A stretch of DNA of 64,000 bases from Epichloe hybrida (GCA_019022495.1 JAFEKR010000007.1:372001-436000), one strand, 5' to 3'; numbered from the stretch's first letter, positions 1 through 11,849 are shown. Notes: generated by a model from the sequence alone, not told the origin. Numbers and translations: made by a program.

Positions 1-1252
1 TTCCCCGGCCGCCGTCTGCTTCGGCAAGTGCGATTCGGTCCTTCCATGCTTGGGTGTTGGCAGGGCTGGACGAGGCGTTGAAGTCGCAGGCGATGAATCT
101 CTCGAGGCGGGTCGGGTGCTTGATGGCAAAGTTGAGCGTCGTGGCACCGCCCATGGAGACGCCCATCAGGGTGTGGAGTGTGGGGATGCGGAGAGCGTCC
201 AGGACGCGAGCCAAGTCATCGGTGACGGTGTCGAGGTTGGCGGCGACGGGTGGTTGGGGAACGGCATGGCGTCCGCGCGTGTCGTAGCGCAGGATGCGCA
301 GGTCCGGGCGACGCTCTTTGAGAATGGCGACGAGGGGGTCCCACATGTGTAGCGAGGTGAGGAGGGAGTTGGAGAGGGCCACTGTGGGAGCTCCCGGTGA
401 GCTGTTTCCCTCCAGACGGTACGGAATCGTGAGGGCGTCCCTGGTTGTGATGTAGGAGGAAATGACCGCGTCGGATCCAGGAATTGTGCTTGTTTTGCCA
501 TCGGCTGATGTGAATGCGGCAGAAGCCGGCAGCTCGGACAAGGACGAGAGATCTCGTGGGGCAGGACCGAAGACATGGAAAAGCGACCAGGTTTGCCGGC
601 TTTTGGAGGCGACGTATTTGTCGAACACGTCTGTACGCCAGGTCGTGTCCATGGAGGCCCTGTGTTCTGCACCACCTTGGCCGTTTTGCTTCTGGTAGTC
701 GTGCAGGCAAAAGTAGACGGCTTTTCCCGATCCTTCCCAAGTCCATGTCTTGAAAAGCCGCGATCTCAACCATCCCGGAACTTTAGCCAGCATCTCGGCG
801 TGCTCCTCTTCGAACCACTTGTGGTACTGGTCACCCGCGCCGTCTGCGTCGGTGACGGTGATTTCGACAGCGACGGTGATGAGGCCTTCAGCTTCCTCGT
901 CTGCCAGGTTCTCAATCGGCGTGAACAGCGGCGATTGCTTGGTGTAAAGTAGATGATAGAAGTAGCGCTTGACGTCTACCTGCGCAATGGTACTCGCCTC
1001 CCGGGGTGAGCGATTCGCGCGTAATGCCGTGTACGTTTCTGTTTCCAGGTGGCTCATGGCAGTGACATCGTAGACGGCCATGTAGGCGGGCTGGTCCCGG
1101 GCAGCGGCTTTGTAGCGGAAGCCGTTGGGGAATATTTGCGGAAGCCGGAGACGAGCAGGGCCATGTTCGTTGTTGTACCAGTCGTGGAAGGCCGCCGGGG
1201 GGAGGCCCGGTTTGGGGTCCATGGTGACGAGGAGAATGCCCGGCGGCGACAT
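1..1252 (-). CDS. EthD-like double domain fused to alpha/beta hydrolase (partial, C-terminus off window)
   Basis: One uninterrupted frame runs from an ATG at 1252 to the window edge (417 codons seen, no stop). Residues 3-100 and 105-220 look like two copies of a dimeric alpha+beta barrel (EthD-like): the first has W-Y-N-N-E-H at 25-30, the second W-F-E-E-E-H at 146-151. From about residue 265 an alpha/beta hydrolase fold starts, with the D-T-R-G-R-H turn at 324-329 and a nucleophile elbow G-V-S-M-G at 364-368 (Ser366). The acid and histidine of the triad would lie beyond the window. The hydrolase half resembles 3-oxoadipate enol-lactonase/PcaD-like enzymes, so a role in aromatic or small-lactone catabolism is a reasonable inference, but the substrate is unknown. 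The start is the first ATG of the frame and is followed at once by the barrel domain. Confidence 0.8.
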   Translation of the reverse strand, partial: MSPPGILLVTMDPKPGLPPAAFHDWYNNEHGPARLRLPQIFPNGFRYKAAARDQPAYMAVYDVTAMSHLETETYTALRANRSPREASTIAQVDVKRYFYHLLYTKQSPLFTPIENLADEEAEGLITVAVEITVTDADGAGDQYHKWFEEEHAEMLAKVPGWLRSRLFKTWTWEGSGKAVYFCLHDYQKQNGQGGAEHRASMDTTWRTDVFDKYVASKSRQTWSLFHVFGPAPRDLSSLSELPASAAFTSADGKTSTIPGSDAVISSYITTRDALTIPYRLEGNSSPGAPTVALSNSLLTSLHMWDPLVAILKERRPDLRILRYDTRGRHAVPQPPVAANLDTVTDDLARVLDALRIPTLHTLMGVSMGGATTLNFAIKHPTRLERFIACDFNASSSPANTQAWKDRIALAEADGGRG

Positions 1253-1867
1253 TGTCAGTGAATATACTTGGAACAGGATGATGATAATAGTAGCTGTAGC
1301 TATTGCGTGGTGAAATGAGTGAGAGTCGACATCATGTGAATCCGTACCGGGTTCGCACCGGACTGTGGATCCAATGAACGGGGTAAAAGGCCTTGTTATT
1401 CGGGTCGGCAAGTCACGTCGGTTATCGATCGTGGATATTAGCTCATCACGATTGGTTGGCTACCGTCTGTTCAAGTGCGCCCGCGCGATTAAAAGGTTTT
1501 ATTACTGAAAGTTTCTCCAGCTAGGAAGCTTGTCACTTGCGTAAAAAAGGGCAAAGATACATGACGTGAGGTACATTGGGCGGACCTTGAAAGGCGGCTT
1601 CGTCCGCCCAAAGATCTGAAGTCGACAGCACATGACGACAGGCTTCGACAGCTTCATATGCATTGCCTTCGAATCGCATGTTAGCCTCGCTGTGGCTAGA
1701 GAAGAAGATCAAGGTGAGAATACAGTACTTTGCCGCTGCCATTTGCGCACACTGCGACATGAAGAGCAGTCGTAGTAGTTTCTTCTCGGAAGACGGGTTG
1801 GTTGGTTGGTTGGTTGTATTCATTACGCCGGCTAGAAACCCAAAGGGTTATGTGGCGCTACTAGAGA
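1253..1867. other. Upstream region of the EthD/hydrolase gene
   Basis: This is promoter-side sequence for the gene at 1-1252. It holds a 96-codon minus-strand ORF (1533-1823, ATG start) that I do not recognise and do not support as a gene. A short run of TTGG repeats lies at about 1797-1815. Nothing else is visible. Confidence 0.5.
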
Positions 1868-4800
1868 ATTTCTAGTGGAGTAGTAGCTACAAGACCTAGT
1901 ATCCCACTCTAGTCCTTATTCTTTCCTCCCCCTATAGTATATAGTAGATTGCGATGTTCTTTAGCCTCCCTCTATAAGGGGATTCTAGAGAGCTTTATTT
2001 TACTTGTGCTTATGCTCTTTTTAAGCTCCCTAGTGCTCTCTTATCCCCTATGCCCTCTGATTGCTCTCTGGAGTCCTTGTTATAGTATACCTATAGCCCG
2101 CTAGTTCTCTCTTTTCTTTTTGGCTTCTCTCTTGGTTTCTCTCTGTCCTAGCCTCTCTTTTAGTTTCTCTTATGGCTCCCTCCTTAGCTTAGTGCTGTAC
2201 ATGGCTTTTAGTTCTTTTTTCTATCTTATTTATATTCCTATAGGGGGTTTTTAAAAAGGGGATTATAGTAAAATTATTATAATAATAGGTTATGGTCCTG
2301 TTAATGATTTAGGATGTAGATAATGCTTTATGTCTTATGCCTAAGGGTTAGTAGTTAAATAACTTCTAACTAATATAGGCTAGCCTAGCTTTATGCTTAT
2401 TCTTAGTGCCTTATCCCTCTCCTTAGCTTCTTTAGCTTTTATCTTAAGGGCCTTTTACCTAGCCTACCGCCTTTTTAGTTATTTACTATTAGTAGTAGCA
2501 ATATTATCTTTATTTACCTAGCGGAATTATTTTAGGATGTTCGCTTAGAGAATTATTTAGGCTACGTTAACTACTATATCTAGGTCTCCTAGGAGCTCTT
2601 TTAGGCTTATTACCTTAGTTCTAATATTCTTCTATATAGCTTCCCTTTCTTCCTTAAGCCTAGGGCACTATAGTAGTATATAGTTAGGGGTTTGTTATTT
2701 ATTAAAGTTATATAGGTTATAGTTAAGTAATTTTACTATATCTTATTTATATAGAGTGGCGTTTAGTCTAATCTTACCTATTCTAATTTAGGTAATTATA
2801 GCATATATTACCTTATATAGTCTAATGTACTTATCTAGAGTCCTTAAGGTTATATCTAGCTAGATTCTTTTTAGGTATGCCTTACTCTTACTATTATTAG
2901 CTATCTATCTCTCCTACTAGGTCTTTATAGTCTTTTCCTTTATATATTAAATAATAGTTAATCTAATAGGGTAGAAGCCTTTAATCAGTAGTACTCTTCT
3001 AGGTATTAGGTCCCCCTAGATAAGGTTACTTAGTTTAGCTTTCTAACTTACTATACCCTTTACTAGGCTATTTATAGCTTTATTTCCTAGGATGCCTATA
3101 TATACTAGGATTTAGTATATATAGATAGGATTAATAATCTATCTTTACTTCTTATAGAAGTCCTATAGGAATTATTAGCTATATTTTAGTGCTAGGTTTA
3201 TAACTAAGAAAGTAGCTCCTTTATTATTAGTGTATATAAATACTAGTAGCTAATTATTCTTTAGTACTAGGTCTAGGGCTAGGCTTAAGGTATAGAGCTC
3301 TCTATTATATACTAAGAAGTTATAAAGGGAGCCTAGGTATGCTATTTTTATAGTACTAAGGTTGCTATAGTAAGCCACTAAGCTTACCTATCCTTCTATT
3401 TCTAATCTATCTATATATATATAGATTACTTCCTTATGGAGGGTCCTATTATATACCCTTACTACTTACTTCTTTTTAGTAGTAATATATATATTAGGGA
3501 AGTTATACTATAGGGGCATAATAAATAGTTTAAGGGGCTTAGTCTAGACCTTATTAGAACTAAGGTTACTAATAATCTAGTATTTAGCCTATGCTAGTAG
3601 GCTCTTTAGGGTGTGTGTAAAGCTATATAATACTATTAGGTCTCTTATTATTAGCTTAACTACTAGCTTAATAATTATTTAGATTATTTAGGATAGGATT
3701 ACTTTCTTTACTAGTAGTATATATAGTTTTACATTTAGGGCCTCTCTACTAGTTATTTTCTAATATCTAGTAATATAGGTTATAGCCTGTTTCTAGATTT
3801 ATTATAGTGCTATAACTACTAGGCTGTTTTTAAGGTGTAGCCTATACTATACTAAGTAAGTAGTAAGGAAAGTTAGGAGTACGATCGCTTTATATACTAG
3901 GTGAATATGTTTAGTACTAATACCCTAGTTTAAGTTTCCTAGGGACTTAAGTTAGTATAGCTTATAGAGTGCTATGCCTTTAGCTTATTAGATATAGGCT
4001 TTAAAGTTAAGCTTAGGGTCTAGGGTAATGCCTAGGATCTTGTACTTCTCTAATAGTTTAATTTCCTAGTCCCTATAGTAAATTAGGTCTATAGGGGGGG
4101 GCGCTTTTTTTCCTAGCTTTAGGAAGTAAATTAGTTAGAATTTTATAGGGTTAAAGACTACCCTATAAGTCTAGGCCTATTTATTATAGATTTCTAGGGC
4201 TTTAGTAAGTGCTTTATGTATTTCCTCCTTACTTTCTTTAACTAGGATATTAGTATTATTAATCTATACTACTACTAGTCTAACTTCTTTTAGTTATTCT
4301 ATAAGGGTTATATTAAAGAATAGGAAGATTAGGGGAGATATTAGTAAGCCTTATAGGATACTAATCTATATAGGTAAAAGGTGGCCTTTATAGTTAGGGA
4401 GTTTAAGGGTAGTTAATTTATTAGAGAGTAAGCTAGCTATAAATCTAAGGAGTTTGCCCCTTATTATTCTTATAGCTAAGTTATATAACACTTTATTATA
4501 GGATATATTATTAAAGGCTAAGCTAAGGTCTAGGGACACTATAGCAGCGTCCTTACCTTCTGCCTAGGCCTTGTAAATATATTAGATAATTATATATAGT
4601 GCGTTATTAATTAATACTCCCTTTTTTTTACTATAGTAGAATTTAGGGAGAAGGTTATGCTTATATATAATATACTAAAGCTAAGTAGTAATTACTACCT
4701 CTAGGATTTTGCCTAGGGAGTTAAGTAAGGTAATAGGCTAGTATAACTTAGGTAATTCTAGGTCTTTCTTCCTTATTTTCTTAAGGGCTACTATTATTAA

Positions 4801-6108
4801 GGCTTTAAAGTATTTTAGGTAGTAGCTTATATTAAGGTATGTGTTAAAGAGGGCTATGATTTTCTTAATCTAGTTTTTCCTAGGGTCTTTTAGGTTTATT
4901 TACCCTATAGCTTTCTTTAGCACTTTATTTAGGAGTTTATCTAGTCTAGGAGCTTTCTTAGTTACTAAGTAGTATATTACCTCCCTAACTTTCTTCTCTA
5001 TAATTAAGGGGAACTTAATAGGCTCTAGGTACTCCCTATGTATATCTAATATGTTTACCTCCTTTAGGGGAGGGAAGAAAGTAGCCCTTAGTATTTCTAT
5101 AATATTATAAGGGGTAATTACTTTAGTGTTATTTAGTTTTATAAGAGAATTAATCCTTACTAGGGCTAATCTCTCTTAGTGTTATTAGGTCTAGTTTATA
5201 AGCTACTATAGTTTTTCTTTACTTACTATAGCTTTTATTACCTACTCCCTATGTCTAGTTATCCTCTATTTCTTAAGCTCTTTTTTATATTCTTTTCTTT
5301 TCTCTATATAGAGTTTATTATTTTTCTAGGTGTTATTTCTAGACTTTTGCTAGTATAGAGATTAGCAGGCCTTACGGATTTCTATGAGCCTAGGGGTCTA
5401 GCCTAACTTACTATGCCCTAGCTTTAGTCTCTTAGTTTCTATAGATTTAGCTACTACTAACTAGAGCATCTTAATTACTATACTAGTATACCTATCTAGG
5501 TCTTCTAGTATGTTTAGGTTTATAGGTAGTAGTATCTTACTAAGGAGGTTATAGAGTATATCTAAGTCTATTATAGCTTACTTATATACTACCCTTTTCT
5601 CTGGTTTAGGGAGTGCTTATATTAGTATTATAATCTTAGATAGTACTAGGTAGTAGTCTAATAGGTTTTTAAGGCCCTAGATTACGCTATAGCTTATAGT
5701 GTAGGTGTTAGTGAAGATAAGATTAATTACTAAGTCCCTTTAAATAATATTAGATCTATAAATCCCTAGTCTAGTAATAGCGTCTTTTAGTGTTAGGTAT
5801 TTAAGTTCTAGGGCTTCTATAAGGGTAATAAGGGCTATTCCCCTTAGGTTTTACTTTGCTCCTATTTACTATTTAGGGGAGTGGGCGTTAAAGTCCCCTA
5901 TGAGAATTATTATGTCTCCCCTAAATCCGCAGATCTCGAAGTATCTATCTATAGCGGTTGTGTTATCGGCCCTGGCTGGTGACTGGTAGGCGTTGATGTA
6001 GAGGGTTCTTGTGGTTTGGTTCTTGAATTTGATTGCACAGACAAAGGCTGAGTTTTCCACTATTCTCCATGAGTCTCGGGGGATGTCTCGGAAGACGGGA
6101 GGCATGCG
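1868..6108 (-). mobile_element. RIP-degraded LINE (endonuclease-reverse transcriptase-RNase H), 5'-truncated
   Basis: About 4.2 kb of TA-rich DNA carries minus-strand remnants of a non-LTR retrotransposon in the expected order. The endonuclease tail includes I-G-D-F-N-A-H-S (about 5872-5905). RT remnants include S-P-L-I-F-L-F-F-N (about 4310-4340), S-L-D-L-x-x-A-F-N (about 4515-4545) and a mutated YVDD box reading stop-I-N-N-T-N-I-L-V (about 4245-4275). An RNase H remnant follows at about 3200-3430, with I-Y-I-D, E-L-Y-T-L and I-Y-T-N-N. A degenerate H-x-x-x-x-C tail lies near 2640-2690. Trp and Gln codons are widely converted to TAG/TAA and Asp to Asn, the changes expected from C-to-T RIP at CpA. 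By hand, 2281-2880 contains only 3 CA and 14 TG dinucleotides. Domain order resembles the Tad/I-type elements of fungi. Ends are approximate; no ORF1 or target-site duplication was seen. Confidence 0.85.
5869..6105 (-). pseudogene. LINE endonuclease fragment (least-mutated part of the element)
   Basis: A 78-codon open stretch has endonuclease/exonuclease/phosphatase-fold features: S-W-R-I-V-E-N, then T-L-Y-I-N-A-Y-Q-S-P, ending in I-L-I-G-D-F-N-A-H-S. The N-terminal part of the domain is missing; an in-frame stop sits just upstream of the ATG at 6105. Base composition changes abruptly at about 5935: the upstream part is ordinary, the downstream part is TA-rich. It is the 5' end of the surviving LINE copy rather than an independent gene. 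Confidence 0.75.
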
Positions 6109-7482
6109 AAGTCAGAAATGAAAGCAGCTGCGTGTCCGTGTCGTCTTCCGGTGGGACAATGACCAACGGCCAGTTATTACAGCTGTCAACAGCTGTCATA
6201 TATGTACAGCTGAAGTCTTGCGCCTGCCCCACTATCGACTGATTATTCAATGTCCACCCTGACACGATTTCTCATTCGCCCCTTTCAACTACCTACGTCT
6301 TTGGAAGAATCAACTGGCTAAAATTCGCAGCCATGTATGGGCGCCCCAGCCGGTTGTCAAATGTCGATGAATTCCCGCGGATGACTTCCGGCTCTTTATT
6401 CCGTGAATGAACCCAGTTCCGTTGATTCCGATCGAAACATGAAGTGTCGGGCCGTGAACCGGTAGCCAGGGGGGACCTTGCCAGTGCCTACCTGCAGAGT
6501 TCAACTGCCGGACCATTTACACAGTGCACACTCGTCAAGACCCATCTGGATGGAAATAATACGGCCTCGGAAGCGATCTCAGTGGCGCCCCCGTGTATGG
6601 GAAAGATGGAAGAATGCTGTACATACGGATCAAAGCGAGAAGCCAATGTCGAAGGCGAACTTTCGGCGGCAGCGGGATTGCCATGTGCGGACGCCGACTC
6701 CCAAAGCGGCCAAACACCATCTAGGGGCGAACACTATTTCATAATCAGCAATACGACACACGCTGCTTACACGGAGACACCCACGAGCCCGACTTGTCGC
6801 GCTGGAATGCAAGTACTACTGAGAAGAAGTATTTACAGAATTTTGGCCGACGTCGTGAGCTACACGGATGACTATCGCAGCGTGCAAAAGCTCGTCAGCG
6901 GTGGAACGCGGTCGGCGGCGCAGGTTGTTCGTCAATACGATGCTACAACCTGGCTCAATGCTCATCTGGCAGATTGTCTCTGCCAAATCGCTGGAATACG
7001 GGCTAATTGCATGAACGACTTGCTCTGGGACTACTCTGTATGTTGTCCAAGACAAACGATAATGGCAGGCAGATCTGTCCGGTCTGAACTCAATACACCG
7101 AATCACTCACAGTCGCATGACATGAGCAAAGTGATGCATAGTCTCGAGGGAGCATCGCATCGACCCCTTGTTCCAGCTGTTATTGACCGGTGTTGGGGGG
7201 CCATAGGATCCTACGACTAATAGCTTTCTTCCGGAGTTTCAGCTTATTATTATGTTGGCTGCGATATACGGACTACTGCGCGTAATAAATTACAGGCTGC
7301 TCCCGGTATCGGCGTCTCGGCATTCACAATGAGCGCGATTCTTTCAAAGGACTTGTAAAGTCCACTTAATACACGGCGGCGGAACTCGAAACACACACCT
7401 CGACCTGTTGCCATACTGTGGTTCTGGCTTGCCTTCCAATATAGCTGTCCCGTTCTTGCAGCCGCCTCATTTATTGGCCATC
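6109..7482. other. Intergenic region between the LINE and the MFS transporter
   Basis: This is about 1.4 kb of normal-composition DNA. The longest frame (6444-7220, plus) starts with GTG, has its first ATG only at 6597 and shows no recognisable domain, so I do not call it. The 3' part (about 7230-7482) is the likely promoter and leader of the transporter. Confidence 0.5.
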
Positions 7483-8838
7483 ATGGGTTTAGTTCAAGTC
7501 AGCAAGCCGGAGGCTTGGGAATCAGGGACCTCTTCGGCTCTTGTTGCCGATGCGCCCGTCGTTTCCGAGAAAATTCAATCTTCAAGCTCTGGTAGATTGT
7601 ATAGACCAGCGAGAACCGAACAAGATGCTGGACCGCCCCCGGATGGAGGCTTCAGAGCTTGGCTGCATGTTGCCTGCAGTTTCTTGCTCTTCTTCAACTC
7701 ATGGGGAATCTTGAGTACATTCGCCACGTTCCAAACCCACTACGAGTCGGGGGATTTCTTCACAGCATCCTCGTCCAATATTTCTTGGATCGGGTCCATT
7801 CAGTGCTTCATGGCCACGGTGACGGGCTTTTGGGCCGGACCACTGTACGACCTAGGCCATCTACGTCAGCTCCTGTCGCTGGGGAGCCTCTGCGTCATAT
7901 TGGGCCACGTAGCACTCAGCTATTGCGATACCTACGCCAAAGTCCTGCTCGCCGAGGGGTTCTGCATCGGCATCGGCTCCGGCTGTCTCTTCGTGTGCGC
8001 CGTTTCCGTTATCCCCGGCTACTTCTCGACAAAGATCGGCCTGGCTACAGGCATTACATCGGCAGGCTCGGCTTCGGGCGCAGTCATTTACTCCATGGTC
8101 GCGTCAAAGCTTCTGGATCGAATTGGCTTCGACTGGACGGTGCGAGTCATTGGGCTCATTGCACTCGTGACGCTGGCGCTGCCTGTCTTTGCCATGAAGA
8201 CGCGTGTTGCGTCCTCGGAACGGCAAACGTTTATCGATCGGTCTGCCTTTACCGATGTCCCATACATGATGTTCGTGTTGGGAACTTTCTTCGCCGCCTC
8301 GAGCTTGTCGGTGATGAATACCTACATTTCCTTCTTCACGGAGAGCAGCCGACTGGCATCACACGACATGTCTTTTTACATTGTGGCGATTCTGAACGCT
8401 GCCTCTTTACTCGGTCGCATTGTTCTGAATGTCGCCTCGGATCACCTGGGTCCGCTCAACATCCTTGTCCCATGCTCCTTCGTCACAGGAATCGTGTCTC
8501 TCTGCGTCATGGCAGTGCATTCTCTGGCGGGCGTGGTTGTTGTGACTATTTGGTTGGGTTTCTTCAGCGGTGTCTTCGTTGCCATGCCGCCTGTTGGTTT
8601 TGCGAGCTTGGCCCAGGACAAGGGAAACGTTGGAACTCGTATTGGTATGGGCTACAGCATGGCTGGACTGGGATATCTTGCCGGGGCGCCAGTGGCTGGT
8701 GCGATATTGCGCTCATCCTCAGCCTTGGACTGGCATCGCTTGTGGCTTTATTGCGGCCTGGGCTCGATTGCGGCCGGTGTCATATACTTTGCCGTGCGGG
8801 TTTCCAGGGTAGGATGCAACATTTGCATCAAGGGATGA
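7483..8838 (+). CDS. MFS transporter, monocarboxylate (MCT/SLC16-like) family
   Basis: This 451-residue protein shows no intron. After a polar N-terminal tail of about 50 residues comes the family signature P-P-D-G-G-F-R-A-W (52-60), which begins the first membrane helix in fungal MCH/MCT transporters. About twelve hydrophobic segments follow, ending with a helix around L-W-L-Y-C-G-L-G-S-I-A-A-G-V. The family carries out proton-linked or facilitated transport of monocarboxylates and related small acids across the plasma membrane; the actual substrate cannot be read from sequence. The frame is open upstream, but its extension begins with TTG, so the ATG at 7483 is the first real start. The purine-cytosine permease lies on the same strand 1.2 kb downstream; no shared regulation can be shown. 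Confidence 0.9.
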   Translation: MGLVQVSKPEAWESGTSSALVADAPVVSEKIQSSSSGRLYRPARTEQDAGPPPDGGFRAWLHVACSFLLFFNSWGILSTFATFQTHYESGDFFTASSSNISWIGSIQCFMATVTGFWAGPLYDLGHLRQLLSLGSLCVILGHVALSYCDTYAKVLLAEGFCIGIGSGCLFVCAVSVIPGYFSTKIGLATGITSAGSASGAVIYSMVASKLLDRIGFDWTVRVIGLIALVTLALPVFAMKTRVASSERQTFIDRSAFTDVPYMMFVLGTFFAASSLSVMNTYISFFTESSRLASHDMSFYIVAILNAASLLGRIVLNVASDHLGPLNILVPCSFVTGIVSLCVMAVHSLAGVVVVTIWLGFFSGVFVAMPPVGFASLAQDKGNVGTRIGMGYSMAGLGYLAGAPVAGAILRSSSALDWHRLWLYCGLGSIAAGVIYFAVRVSRVGCNICIKG

Positions 8839-10006
8839 GATGCTGCTGCCGGTTTGTCGTGAATCGCAGATATTTTGTGTTGTCAAGTCCCGGCCATGAC
8901 CTCCAAGTCGTCCTCGCAGAGATGACTCTCAGCAGGTCCACTGCTCTCACTGTCTCCGTCTCACATCTTCTCAAGTTATCCTCAAACCAGGAACGCACAG
9001 CTTTCATCTCGAAAGTCCACAAAGGTGGCAGGGTCGTGCTTCGTCCAGAAATCGACTAATCTAGAACACGTCTCAGTTGTTCCTTAGTTACTTCAGTCTG
9101 CGGCGGAATAGGAGGCTCAGGTGAAGATTAGAGGCATCGGCTGCCTCTCAGTCCTCACTTAGCATACAAGGGATATGTACGCATGAATTAGTGTCCAGTC
9201 GGCTGCGCCTCTCTTATCGTGCAACATGTGGTCCTGGGTGGAGGAGTGCACGTACGTGGCTTTGCGGAGCTACCTCGAATGTATTTCAACCACCATGATG
9301 TCTTTTTAATTAATGCCCCCTTTGGGATGCAAGCCGATGTGTTGCAGTTGCTAATCGTCTTGCAGGCTTGATATGGACTATTGAATCTGCAAATCAACTT
9401 GTCCTTGACGGGATCCTTCGAACGTGATAGAGTGGGAGCAAGTCGGCGGTTTCCGATCATGCCTCACGTCGGACTTCGCCCCCTTCCATGGTATCCCCAT
9501 CCATGGGTACCCCCATCATGGGTCGGGACCAGATCGAGCTATGTGGAGGGAGCAACGCAGATCCGGGGTACATGAGACATGAGCAACGGGGTGGAACGAT
9601 GGCATTTTGGGAAGTACATCAAGTACATGTCCACTACTGATGCAGTACAGCCATCTCCCCGGAGATTCCACGTGGCGCCTGCACTGCGGCCATGGAGAAC
9701 AGCACATGGTGTTGGTGGTCGATAAGTTGACACGTTACGCCGGACCCTTTGATGCGCGGGCTTATCTATCTTCAGCTGATTTGGCAGATTGTGTCCTTGA
9801 TAACCTTGATATCCTGATATCTTTGATAAGAAGTCCATGGAAGGCCGGAAGTGCCCGTGCGTTCTTCAGCTTGTTGGTCATCCGTCATGTCATCCCTTTG
9901 ACCCGGGCTTGCTTAATCGGGCTTGCTTCCTCGTTCTGCGTATAAAGCTGGCAAAGACGTGACATGATTGTCTGCCACGAATCTTCTTCAAAGCCAATCA
10001 TCCACC
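8839..10006. other. Intergenic region, MFS transporter to permease
   Basis: About 1.2 kb contains the 3' flank of the transporter and the promoter of the permease. Only short overlapping ORFs without recognisable content occur. A C-rich/ATGG-rich stretch around 9485-9530 is slightly repetitive. No RNA gene or mobile element is evident. Confidence 0.5.
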
Positions 10007-11849
10007 ATGGATGCAGTCAAGCACGACCATGCCGAGCGGCGTGGGAGTATCCGCGCAGAAGAAGCTCTCTGCTCCAAGGCTGTCTCAGACGGCGCACCAG
10101 AGTATCCTGCTTCAACCAACGCGTACGAAACGAACACATTGTGCGGAAAGTTGCAAGGGCTAGCAAGCAAATTGAAAGTCGAGAAGCGAGGCATCGAGCG
10201 AGTGCCAGAAGATGAAAGAAACGATCACTCTTACTGGAACATTGGCACAATGGTACTTGATCCTCCTCGCCTCTACTCCAATCTCCCCCCCCCCCAGTCA
10301 TTCGTTCAAGAACCAGTACCTGTTGTGCCTCGGCTTAGAGCCGTGTATAACATGCTGTTCAACATGAGTTCCCCTGTCAAAGGAAAAGAGGGAACTGAGC
10401 GAGAACTTGTTGTCTAATCTGGGGAACCCGGCCACAGTGGCTTGCAGCCAATTTAGTTGTCCCTTCCTTCACAATCGGAGTTTTGGGCCAGCCACTCTAC
10501 GATATTGGCTTCGTCGACGGAGCAATCGTCATTATATTCTTCAATCTATTGGGTTCTGCAACCGTGTGCTTCTTCTCCATGTTTGGACCCAAATTTGGCT
10601 TAAGACAGATGGTTTTGTCGAGGTTCTGGTTCGGTTGGTGGGGAGTGAAACTGAGTAGGCCCCCCCCCCCCCCCCACCCCCTTGAAGATCTTGACATGGA
10701 AACTCGTATCTAGCTCGCGCCTGGACTTGGTATCTGATATCCTCCGTCTATCCTCTAGTCGCCATCTTCAATCTCCTCGCCGGTATCGGTTGGTCGGCCG
10801 CGAATATCATTGTCGGTGCACAGCTTCTCCACGCGGTGGACCACAGTGTCCCCGGTTGGGCGGGCATTCTCATCATCGCGTCTTGCACCTTGATCATCGT
10901 CTTCTTCGGATACAAGCTGGTACACCTGTACGAGTACTGGAGCTGGATTCCCACATTCATCGTCTTCGTGATTGTTCTCGGCATATTCGCTCACTCGGGT
11001 CACTTCGTGAAGACTCGGACGGGATCGGGAAAGGCAGAGTTGGGCAAAGTGCTTTCTTACGGGTCTACGGTGTTTGGATTCGGCACAGGCTACACCAGTT
11101 TGGCAGCAGACTATACTGTTTATCAGCCCAGCAGTCGTCCCCGCCGCAGCGTATTCCTGGCCACCTGGCTGGGGATCTTTCCGGCTCTTCTATTCACCGA
11201 GCTTCTTGGTGCTGCCATCGCCACAGCCATGGCGATCAATGGCGGAGAAAACCCGTATCAGGAGGGCTGGAACGAAGCCGGCGTGGGCGGGCTGCTCGCG
11301 GCGGTCCTGTTCCCGTCTGCCGGTGCGTTTGGGAAATTCTGCCTCGTCATCCTCGCCCTGTCCATCGTTGCCAACAACTGCCCTAATATCTACTCCGTGT
11401 CATTGACGCTCATGGTCCTCGGTCGCTGGACTCGTCGTGTGCCGCGGTTCGTCTGGACGATTGTCGGCTCAGCGGCATACGTCGGCATCGCCATCCCAGG
11501 CTACGCCGGCTTCGAGGCCGTGCTTGAGAACTTCATGCACTTCATCGGATACTGGCTCGCCATCTACGAGGGTATAGCTCTGACAGATCACTTCGTCTTC
11601 AAGCGTGGCTTCTCCGGCTACAAGCCCGAGCACTGGGACGATGGAGACAAACTGCCGCCCAGCTATGCATCACTGACGTCGTGTCTGATGGGCATCGTGG
11701 GAATGGTCCTGGGCATGAAGCAGACGTGGTGGGCCGGGCCTGCTGCCAGAGGTGCAGGAGGCGATTTGGGCTTTGAGCTGGGCTTCGTCTTCGCGGCTGC
11801 TTCATACGCCGCACTGAGAACAATCGAGATGAGGATTTTCAAACGCTAG
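10007..11849 (+). CDS. Purine-cytosine permease (NCS1 family, Fcy2-like), three exons
   Basis: The exon model is 10007-10252, 10438-10654 and 10759-11849, giving 517 residues. Intron 1 (10253-10437, GTACTT...CACAG) splits the NCS1 stretch S-Y-W-N-I-G-T-M / W-L-S-A-N-L-V-V-P-S. Intron 2 (10655-10758, GTAGGC...TCTAG, phase 1) joins G-V-K-L to I-A-I-F-N-L-L-A-G-I-G-W. Both joins restore family-conserved sequence in frame. About twelve membrane segments are visible. NCS1 permeases of this subfamily import cytosine, adenine, guanine and hypoxanthine with protons at the plasma membrane. Each intron contains a poly-C run (about 10284-10295 and 10660-10674). The length matches Fcy2 relatives (about 510-530). 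The ATG at 10007 is in a good context and is followed by the usual acidic cytoplasmic tail. Confidence 0.88.

Noticed and set aside
1533..1823. 96-codon minus-strand ORF
   Set aside because: No similarity recognised; it sits in a promoter-side region bordering the RIP block and lacks supporting features.
6444..7220. 258-codon plus-strand ORF next to the LINE
   Set aside because: It starts with GTG, its first ATG is 51 codons in, and it has no recognisable domain or coding-like pattern.
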